The notes under the pieces were generated by a model. It was not told the origin of the DNA. It did not search any database and saw only the letters and a program-made list of their open reading frames with translations. The position numbers and the translations under genes were made by a program. 5,609 nt of DNA from Gammaproteobacteria bacterium (GTDB taxonomy: Bacteria; Pseudomonadota; Gammaproteobacteria; SZUA-140), in the NCBI GenBank assembly GCA_026994735.1, contig JALWQD010000167.1:640-6248 (forward strand). Reading direction: 5' to 3'. Below are positions 1-4,080 of the stretch, piece after piece (position 1 is the stretch's first letter; every line of letters starts with the position of its first letter).

Positions 1-124
1 TCTTTATGGGGTAGTTATGCGTTTTAATTCTTCAGGTTAAATAATTATTCCAGTCATTCTTGATGCTTGAAAATAGTCTTTTATCTGACGATGATTTTTT
101 TCCAAAGACCAGTTGATCGCGCGC

Positions 125-158
125 AAATAAAAACAGACAGCCATCCTTGGCCATCCAT
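125..158 (-). terminator. Intrinsic terminator after the secreted-protein gene
   Basis: Read on the minus strand, the hairpin begins 11 nt after the stop codon of the secreted-protein gene. An 11-bp stem (ATGGATGGCCA with TGGCTGTCTGT, including four G-U pairs) closes a tetraloop AGGA. It is followed directly by a U-rich run, UUUUAUUU. The pairing was worked out by hand and no folding energy was computed. It would end the minus-strand gene series here, and it argues against the short open frame beyond it being co-transcribed. Confidence 0.62.
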
Positions 159-169
159 GAGTTGCTTTA

Positions 170-1132
170 TCAGAATGCGGCGAAAGGATCTGCGCCACTG
201 GTGTAGGCTGGTGTGTAGAAGCTGGCTGCAGCCGATGATGTCTGTGAATCCACCCCAGTACCCGTACCCTGGGTTTCATTGGCGAAATCATGCAGACCAA
301 AAGCGCCTGCACCGGTGATTTCCTGGCCAAGGAGGGTATTGACAATCAGATCACCGGCTGCCCAGGTAATCGTGCCCGTACCTGCAGAGCCTGCCTCGGT
401 CGTATAACGGCCAGAACGCTCACTGATGCTGAAATCCTGAACGATACTGGCGCCTGGATCATTCAGGGTGCCACTCTGGTCGATACGTGTGCCCTGGTCA
501 GCAGCAGCCTTTGCCAGATCACCGACTGTTGCCCCCTCGATCGAGAAGTTCTCGAACTTGAAGCCAGAAGTATAGGTTGTATCGCCAGCACTGCTTGTCA
601 AGGTCAGATCAGCAAACTTACCGTTATAGCCGTCCATGCCAACCATGTTCATGCCATGTTTGAAATCAAAGCCGGCAGAAAACTGTTGGGCGCCTGTATC
701 AGTGATTCCTTGTTGCAGGCTGACCATGACATTATCTGTCATGATGCCCATCTGACCCATAGGCATGAAGCCGCCGGTGTTAAGTTTCGATGTCGCAGAA
801 AAAGTTTCTGTGCCCGAAGTCTCCACCAAGGTTTGTTTGTCTGAAATGCCGCCCATGGCGCCGCCCATTTCAATCCAGTTTTCGTCTATAAAACCAGCCT
901 GATCATCAAGGATTGTATGGATATAGGTCTTGCCACTGATAACACATTGTTCCTGGGCAAAACCTGCTTCATTGACGCCCAAGGACGAACAGCCTGCCGT
1001 GCCGGAAGTAATGGTACCCGCGCCATCAATGGTATAGGCATCAAAAGCTGCCGGAGGAGCCGCCAATATAGCCATTGGAGCGGCAATCAGTGAACTGGCA
1101 AGAGCGATCTTGATAGAGTTGGTTAATTTCAT
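170..1132 (-). CDS. Secreted Met-containing protein of unknown family, 320 aa
   Basis: I do not recognise this family. The start is ATG at 1132, preceded by AGGGGA at a normal distance; the open frame continues upstream to a TTG at 1192, but that TTG overlaps a likely -35 box. Residues 1-25 are a Sec signal peptide: Lys near the N-terminus, a hydrophobic stretch at about 8-23, and Ala-rich cleavage near 24/25. The mature part is Gly/Thr/Ser-rich, acidic and apparently rich in beta strand, with no further membrane span. It has only two cysteines (C48, C63), which could form a disulfide. Methionines cluster at M89/M93, at M123, M125, M128, M131 and M136, and at H159-G-M161-N-M163-x-x-M166; spaced Met and His residues like these are typical of extracytoplasmic Cu(I) ligands. 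It is the last gene before a terminator and lies downstream of copC, copD and a multicopper oxidase, so a periplasmic or extracellular copper-binding role is a reasonable inference. The C-terminal Phe could also fit an outer-membrane protein, but the strand pattern is not convincing. Confidence 0.85.
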   Translation of the reverse strand: MKLTNSIKIALASSLIAAPMAILAAPPAAFDAYTIDGAGTITSGTAGCSSLGVNEAGFAQEQCVISGKTYIHTILDDQAGFIDENWIEMGGAMGGISDKQTLVETSGTETFSATSKLNTGGFMPMGQMGIMTDNVMVSLQQGITDTGAQQFSAGFDFKHGMNMVGMDGYNGKFADLTLTSSAGDTTYTSGFKFENFSIEGATVGDLAKAAADQGTRIDQSGTLNDPGASIVQDFSISERSGRYTTEAGSAGTGTITWAAGDLIVNTLLGQEITGAGAFGLHDFANETQGTGTGVDSQTSSAAASFYTPAYTSGADPFAAF

Positions 1133-1163
1133 GGTGTTATTCCCCTGAATTAATTTGATTATT

Positions 1164-1192
1164 TTTTCATCATTGGATGAATGTGTTGTCAA
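1164..1192 (-). promoter_or_regulatory. Probable sigma-70 promoter of the secreted-protein gene
   Basis: On the minus strand a perfect TTGACA (-35) occupies 1187-1192. A 17-nt spacer separates it from TGAAAA at 1164-1169, which matches the -10 consensus at only three of six positions. The weak -10 box suggests dependence on an activator. The inverted-repeat region starting at 1201 ends just upstream of the -35 box, in the right place for an activator site. The leader would be about 25-30 nt and includes the AGGGGA ribosome site. Confidence 0.38.
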
Positions 1193-1200
1193 AATATTTT

Positions 1201-1303
1201 CTGGTTTTGAGATTAACCACCTGATAGCGGTATTGATCTGTCATGAATAATAAATTGTCCAGGACAATGTATTAAACAAGTGGTTAAAAGTGTTTAAAAC
1301 CAG
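1201..1303. repeat. Nested inverted repeat upstream of the secreted-protein gene
   Basis: The left arm is 1201-1220 and the right arm 1280-1303. Their outer 8 bases (CTGGTTTT at 1201-1208, AAAACCAG at 1296-1303) and inner 8 bases (TTAACCAC at 1213-1220, GTGGTTAA at 1280-1287) are perfectly complementary; the bases between them differ in length (4 versus 8). Each arm is also a dyad in itself, TGGTT-N8-AACCA on the left and TGGTT-N12-AACCA on the right, so the region holds four AACCA half-sites. It lies in the 217-bp gap between two genes and immediately upstream of a TTGACA box, which fits a regulator-binding region. It could instead form a hairpin in the transcript of the preceding gene. Confidence 0.6.
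1254..1268. promoter_or_regulatory. Perfect 15-bp palindrome, candidate operator
   Basis: ATTGTCC and GGACAAT flank a single central base, giving perfect 7-bp arms. The centre would leave no loop if fully paired as RNA, so a binding site for a dimeric regulator is more likely than a hairpin. It lies inside the larger inverted repeat at 1201-1303, about 62 bp upstream of the likely -35 box of the secreted-protein gene. I cannot assign it to a known regulator: it is not a CueR-type site or the E. coli CusR box. Confidence 0.45.
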
Positions 1304-1349
1304 AGGAAGCCAAACATCGAACACATAGTTTTCTGTATTCTGATGATGA

Positions 1350-1772
1350 CTAGATGTATTCCAGGGGAGGTGGCTTGTGCAATAAGGGGATATAGTTTTT
1401 GTGGGTGTTAATGATGCCCACAAAACCATATGATGCGATATCAATTTGGAAGTCAATGATAGAAGAAAGTGCGATATAGCAACAGCTTCCAGCAAAGCAG
1501 TTGCCAGGCGAGTCATCACAGTGACCGCCTGTGACGGCCATTTTTTTCATATTGGCAGAGTTTTTATGCCATTGCTTAATGCTATCAGATGAATGCTTGC
1601 TTTTATGTGCCGATGAGTGATCCATGTGGCGTATGGTGGATTGTTCACGCATGCTCTCGGTGAAAACATTACCGAATTTTAAATGCCCGACAGCAATAGC
1701 CATGGGGTTTATCATGATGGCAATCATGATATAGCCGATGAGCGCTATTTTTTTGTTACTGCGTCGGGACAA
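1350..1772 (-). CDS. Small exported His/Cys-rich protein, probable metal binding, 140 aa
   Basis: The start is TTG at 1772, chosen because AAAGGA sits about 7 nt upstream and the N-terminus then reads as an export signal: Arg/Lys at residues 3-8, then a hydrophobic stretch at about 9-28. The middle is His-rich (H49, H52, H56, H60, H69, with M50 and several Ser and Lys). A Cys group follows: H84-C85, C92, C97-C98. A more hydrophobic segment comes after it, and the protein ends in a Pro-rich tail, PPPLEYI. Basic signal, His/Met patch, Cys cluster and PPP tail is the layout I associate with small CopL/DUF2946-like proteins found in proteobacterial copper-resistance loci, but the likeness is in layout, not verified homology. 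It is separately spaced from both neighbours (195 bp upstream, 217 bp downstream). A role in binding or sequestering copper in the periplasm is inferred from composition and context. It could be membrane-anchored if the signal is not cleaved. Confidence 0.72.
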   Translation of the reverse strand: MSRRSNKKIALIGYIMIAIMINPMAIAVGHLKFGNVFTESMREQSTIRHMDHSSAHKSKHSSDSIKQWHKNSANMKKMAVTGGHCDDSPGNCFAGSCCYIALSSIIDFQIDIASYGFVGIINTHKNYIPLLHKPPPLEYI

Positions 1773-1777
1773 AATAA

Positions 1778-1785
1778 TTTCCTTT
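1778..1785 (-). promoter_or_regulatory. Ribosome binding site that decides the TTG start
   Basis: The minus strand reads AAAGGAAA here, with AAGGA 7 nt upstream of the TTG codon at 1770-1772. No ATG nearby has a comparable site: the first in-frame ATG is 15 codons in, within the hydrophobic stretch, and would remove the positive end of the signal peptide. This supports initiation at TTG. Confidence 0.6.
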
Positions 1786-1866
1786 AAAACTATATTTAAG
1801 GGAACTTTACCATGAAAATGGAATAGACCCTAAAACCTGCTACTGACTTTATGGTTTTTTGCGGTC

Positions 1867-1896
1867 ATTAAAATATCTTTTTTGCGATAGGGTCAG
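1867..1896 (-). promoter_or_regulatory. Possible sigma-70 promoter of the His/Cys-rich gene
   Basis: On the minus strand, CTGACC (1891-1896, four of six -35 matches) is followed after 18 nt by TTTAAT (1867-1872, five of six -10 matches). Transcription would start near 1860, leaving a leader of about 88 nt before the TTG start. The -35 end overlaps a GACCCTA half-site whose inverted copy lies in the leader at 1826-1832. The box fit is moderate and the call rests on pattern alone. Confidence 0.28.
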
Positions 1897-1967
1897 GTTG
1901 CTCCAAAGCGGCATTTTCCGCTGCTGTGAGCGAAAGCGATGGCCGCAGGGGTGTAACCGGTGAATGC

Positions 1968-2294
1968 TTATGTCGTGCCTGCTTTGATAAGTTTTTTTTC
2001 ACGAATACGGTATATCTTTTGAACAGGAAGGATCGCGATAATTCCATCGCCAGCCAAGCCTATATGAGCCGCATTCATAATGACCCTGACAAGTTCATCA
2101 GATTTTTCTGTATGGGTGAAAAGTTCAATGCGCATGTGTCCTTCCATCCAGTCATTATTGAAAGGGTTGCGTAACTCGCCATAGCCTTTGACCTTGGTTA
2201 CAGTGATGCCCGATTGTCCGGAATCTTGTAGAGCATGCTCGACTTTTTCCAGGCGCTCGGAACGAATAATGGCTGTTATTTTACAAAAGGTCAT
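1968..2294 (-). CDS. Divergent PII-like signal protein (GlnB/GlnK superfamily), 108 aa
   Basis: The start is ATG at 2294, with AAGGA 7 nt upstream and the usual PII N-terminal strand beginning at once (KITAIIRSERLEKV). An open frame continues to an ATG at 2381, but that codon has no ribosome site and overlaps a predicted -35 box. Length matches PII proteins (E. coli GlnB 112 aa). Visible family features are the first helix and VTKVKGYG before the T-loop (residues 32-39), GLAGDG for the B-loop (79-84), and RIR near the C-terminus (96-98). Canonical PII proteins are trimeric and sense ATP/ADP and 2-oxoglutarate. Here the T-loop (about 40-54) is shortened, lacks the uridylylated Tyr51 of GlnB, and has different residues where GlnB has Gln39 and Lys90 (Leu41, Ile85). 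These are ligand-binding positions, so nitrogen sensing of the usual kind is doubtful. PII relatives of this sort (the PII-NG group, as I recall) are reported beside heavy-metal efflux genes, which fits the copC/copD neighbourhood. Its partner and ligand are unknown. Confidence 0.88.
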   Translation of the reverse strand: MTFCKITAIIRSERLEKVEHALQDSGQSGITVTKVKGYGELRNPFNNDWMEGHMRIELFTHTEKSDELVRVIMNAAHIGLAGDGIIAILPVQKIYRIREKKLIKAGTT

Positions 2295-2352
2295 CCTTTT
2301 TTCCTTGCTGTCGAAGAGAGGTATCGTTGACTCCGAGAATGAGAAGGGTGCT

Positions 2353-2381
2353 TTCATACTTTTAAAGAATAGGCTTGTCAT
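2353..2381 (-). promoter_or_regulatory. Probable sigma-70 promoter of the PII-like gene
   Basis: On the minus strand ATGACA (2376-2381, five of six -35 matches) and TATGAA (2353-2358, four of six -10 matches) are separated by 17 nt. Transcription would start near 2346, giving a leader of about 52 nt. The gene therefore need not depend on copC/copD transcription. A plus-strand pair TTGTCA (2375-2380) and TATGAT (2396-2401) overlaps it, with a short 15-nt spacer. Confidence 0.42.
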
Positions 2382-2402
2382 GATAGATCGGAAAGTATGA
2401 TG

Positions 2403-2525
2403 TCGGGATGACCGGGAAATGACGATGCGGTCATCTTGGTCTGCAGGCTAGAAGGAGGACGGTGATTAGCCGCCTTCCGCACCCGGGCCTGATGAATCCT
2501 ATGCCGATATCCGTCCGGCTAATCA
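2403..2525. other. Intergenic element of interlocking complementary segments
   Basis: GATGACCG at 2407-2414 pairs with CGGTCATC at 2428-2435. On the plus strand this stem extends to 2403/2439 using G-U pairs that would not form in minus-strand RNA. Next, GAAGG (2451-2455) pairs with CCTTC (2473-2477) around an inner CGG/CCG stem (2460-2462 with 2470-2472) and a loop TGATTAG. That loop is complementary to CTAATCA at 2519-2525, so a pseudoknot is possible. Alternatively TGATTAGCCG (2463-2472) and CGGCTAATCA (2516-2525) form a perfect 10-bp inverted repeat bounding a GC-rich 63-bp segment. GGACGG (2457-2462) can also pair with CCGTCC (2511-2516). It may be a structured RNA, a palindromic extragenic repeat or a small mobile-element relic. 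I matched no known riboswitch class. Confidence 0.42.
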
Positions 2526-2623
2526 TTAATCAGCGTTTTTTGCGATCACTTACGAAACGGTTAATAGCTATGTTGTTGAGTATTTTTTCTGGTAGAAACA
2601 ATCGCTTTTTTGCCGTAGCTTAT

Positions 2624-3544
2624 TTACTGATGGGCTGGTGGGGACTCCATGCCGAGCAATACAGCGGCAATGGATATCGCAATAAAAATCATACTGTCAA
2701 TGCGTAGAACAAGGAGGAAGTGGTTCATGGAGGCTTGCCAGTGATTGCCTTCTTTTTTTACTGACTCAACAAGCGCGGGGACCCAGCGAAAGCGGTTGAT
2801 TGCACCGATCATCATCATGATAAAAACCAGTGCCAATTTAAGCAATAAGGCACGACCATAGTCGCTACTCCAAAGGTTTTCCAGGGCTCCAAGCTGATGC
2901 CAGCTGTTATAGGCACCAGTTAACAAAACCAGAGCGAGTGCCAGTGTCGCCAGTGTCGAAAGACGTAAAGCGACTACGATCCTTTCATCGACATGTTCTC
3001 CCTGGCAAAGTGCGGGCAGGATCAGCAGCGCATAAAGAATGACTGTCCCTCCCCAGAGTGAGGTGCTGACAAGATGTGTCCAGTTGATGATATTGATCAT
3101 TGACCAAAGACCATCATCGCCCGCGTGGCTGGTTGCGCTGAGTAGAAAAGTCGTTGTCAGAGCGGCACAGAAGATGATTGTCGAAGGCAGCCTGGACCAG
3201 CCTTTTTGGCTAATCCAGGCTGTGGTTATCAGTATCAGGGCCAGTGTCGCGAGACGCCATTGCCAGTAATAACCATAGTCGCTATGACTGAGTACTCTGG
3301 GGATAAATCCCCAGGCGTGAGCCAGGTTTACATCGGCCAGAGCTGCCGTTCTCATCAGGAGATCGACAACACTTGTCAAGAACAGCAGTGCTAGCACCCA
3401 TTGCAGCATGTGAGTGCGCTGCTTGCGCTCTCTCGCCGACATCATAGGTGCCAGCCATAATGTCGCTATGGACAAGGCATAAAGCAAGGCCAGGGCCAGG
3501 CGCTCGATGGGTGTGGAGAGAAGGTGAATAACACTGCTGGACAC
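2624..3544 (-). CDS. copD: Copper resistance inner-membrane protein CopD, 306 aa
   Basis: CopD is an inner-membrane protein that works with periplasmic CopC and is thought to carry copper across the inner membrane. The start used is GTG at 3544, 9 bp after the copC stop; the only ribosome site visible is a weak TAGG at the copC stop, consistent with translational coupling. About eight hydrophobic segments can be seen, near residues 12-33, 47-68, 97-113, 119-136, 152-176, 191-211, 232-252 and 278-299. Family-typical motifs are present: TSHAG (H140), the NWTHL then LWGG segment (H157, W164), AYNSWHQLG (210-219), SSDYGRALLLKLALV (226-240), then NRFRWVP (250-256) and the closing GMESPPAH. Conserved His residues in the transmembrane part are the likely copper ligands. 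Length is usual for the short bacterial CopD form without an extra C-terminal domain. No terminator is evident after it. Confidence 0.93.
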   Translation of the reverse strand: MSSSVIHLLSTPIERLALALLYALSIATLWLAPMMSARERKQRTHMLQWVLALLFLTSVVDLLMRTAALADVNLAHAWGFIPRVLSHSDYGYYWQWRLATLALILITTAWISQKGWSRLPSTIIFCAALTTTFLLSATSHAGDDGLWSMINIINWTHLVSTSLWGGTVILYALLILPALCQGEHVDERIVVALRLSTLATLALALVLLTGAYNSWHQLGALENLWSSDYGRALLLKLALVFIMMMIGAINRFRWVPALVESVKKEGNHWQASMNHFLLVLRIDSMIFIAISIAAVLLGMESPPAHQ

Positions 3545-3553
3545 GGTCAGCGC

Positions 3554-3919
3554 CTACTTTATATTGAAGGAGAATGAGCCCTTGACGCGGTGGCCGTCAC
3601 CGGAAATAACATTCAGTTTGACATCATACGTTCCCGTCATGAGTGGTTTCAGGTGAATGCTGAGATGTTTGGGGTCGCCATCATTGGATACTTCCCCACT
3701 ATCAACACGATCACCGTTGCGGTTTTTTATTTCTATTTTGCTCCATTCTCCGGCTACTTTTCCTGAGAACCAGAGATCGACCTTTGTGGGGGCTTTGCTC
3801 AGTGATGCTTTGTCGGCAGGTTCAGACCGCTGCATGTGTACATGAGCGAGGCTTGTCGCAGACCAGAAAACAGCTAAAAAAGCGCTCAACACAAGGGCAG
3901 GTAAGGTATTTGCTTTCAT
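3554..3919 (-). CDS. copC: Periplasmic copper-binding protein CopC, 121 aa
   Basis: CopC is a small periplasmic beta-barrel copper carrier that commonly partners CopD. The start is ATG at 3919, with a strong AAGGAG 9 nt upstream. A Sec signal peptide covers about residues 1-25, and cleavage after SLA would leave His26 as the mature N-terminus, as Cu(II)-binding CopC proteins require. The Cu(II) ligands expected from the family are visible: His26 (with His28 next to it) and the D108-G-H110 pair in ISGDGH. Other family marks are SEPADKASL (32-40), APTKVDLWFS (43-52) and the final GSFSFNIK. The Met-rich Cu(I) loop of some CopC proteins is absent, so it probably has only the Cu(II) site. It is followed 9 bp later by copD. 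An intrinsic terminator lies between it and the upstream oxidase gene, so copCD may have its own promoter or be partly attenuated. Confidence 0.94.
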   Translation of the reverse strand: MKANTLPALVLSAFLAVFWSATSLAHVHMQRSEPADKASLSKAPTKVDLWFSGKVAGEWSKIEIKNRNGDRVDSGEVSNDGDPKHLSIHLKPLMTGTYDVKLNVISGDGHRVKGSFSFNIK

Positions 3920-3967
3920 CTAATATGACTCCTTCAGGTTGTCGATGGTTTAAACGGGATCGCTTCA

Positions 3968-3996
3968 TATTTACTATGGTAACGTGGTGCTGGCAA
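3968..3996 (-). promoter_or_regulatory. Weak candidate promoter of copCD
   Basis: Just past the terminator, the minus strand reads TTGCCA (3991-3996, five of six -35 matches) then, after 17 nt, TAAATA (3968-3973, only three of six -10 matches). The small dyad TTAC-TATG-GTAA (3971-3982) overlaps the -10 end and spacer and could be a regulator half-site pair. The -35 box overlaps the U-tract of the terminator. The location is right, but the -10 box is poor. Confidence 0.2.
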
Positions 3997-4021
3997 AAAG
4001 GGCGGCTGCAAGCGCTCGCCC
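3995..4021 (-). terminator. Intrinsic terminator between the oxidase gene and copC
   Basis: On the minus strand, about 60 nt after the oxidase stop codon, GGGCG (4021-4017) pairs with CGCCC (4004-4000). Two further GC pairs form inside past a single bulged base, and the loop is 7 nt. A run of five U follows at once (3999-3995). This is a typical GC-rich hairpin plus U-tract, and it would separate or attenuate copCD transcription from that of the oxidase. Confidence 0.62.
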
Positions 4022-4080
4022 GTGTCTTCTTGATTTATTCAGTTATCTACTTCGTTTCCAGCGCCAGCAGATTTTTGATT

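Larger units (their letters stand above)
2295..2623. other. 329-bp gene-free region with structured element
   Basis: I find no supported gene on either strand between the start of the PII-like gene and the stop of copD; the short open frames here lack ribosome sites and protein-like composition. The region holds the likely promoter of the PII-like gene (2353-2381), a set of complementary segments at 2403-2525, and two T6GC tracts on the plus strand (2536-2546, 2606-2616). No convincing intrinsic terminator follows copD, so read-through into the PII-like gene cannot be excluded. Confidence 0.6.

Noticed and set aside
37..345. Minus-strand frame overlapping and running past the end of the secreted-protein gene
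   Set aside because: It overlaps that gene in another frame, has no ribosome site, and its last 35 codons lie beyond an intrinsic terminator. The tail looks mildly protein-like but nothing supports translation.
290..844. 184-residue plus-strand open frame
   Set aside because: It is the exact antisense of the secreted-protein gene, without a ribosome site or recognisable domain. The minus frame has the signal peptide and the terminator.
1133..1192. N-terminal extension of the secreted protein to a TTG at 1192
   Set aside because: It would put 20 residues before a textbook signal peptide. The TTG is part of the TTGACA -35 box, and the ATG at 1132 has its own AGGGGA site.
1789..1794. TATAGT as -10 box for the His/Cys-rich gene
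   Set aside because: It is a five-of-six match, but transcription would start inside the Shine-Dalgarno sequence, leaving no usable ribosome site.
1907..1922. Hairpin AGCGG/CCGCT after the PII-like gene as a terminator
   Set aside because: The stem has only 5 bp and is followed by UUUGG, too weak for an intrinsic terminator.
2295..2381. N-terminal extension of the PII-like protein to ATG 2381
   Set aside because: It has no ribosome site, overlaps a predicted promoter, and adds 29 residues absent from PII proteins. ATG 2294 has AAGGA at 7 nt.
2457..2525. Known riboswitch (fluoride, TPP or cobalamin) or hammerhead ribozyme
   Set aside because: CCTGATGAATCCTATGCC on the plus strand shares short stretches with the fluoride and TPP consensus and with the hammerhead core. 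The fluoride AAC segment, the TPP CTGAGA and the hammerhead GAAA are absent, as is any plus-strand gene downstream.
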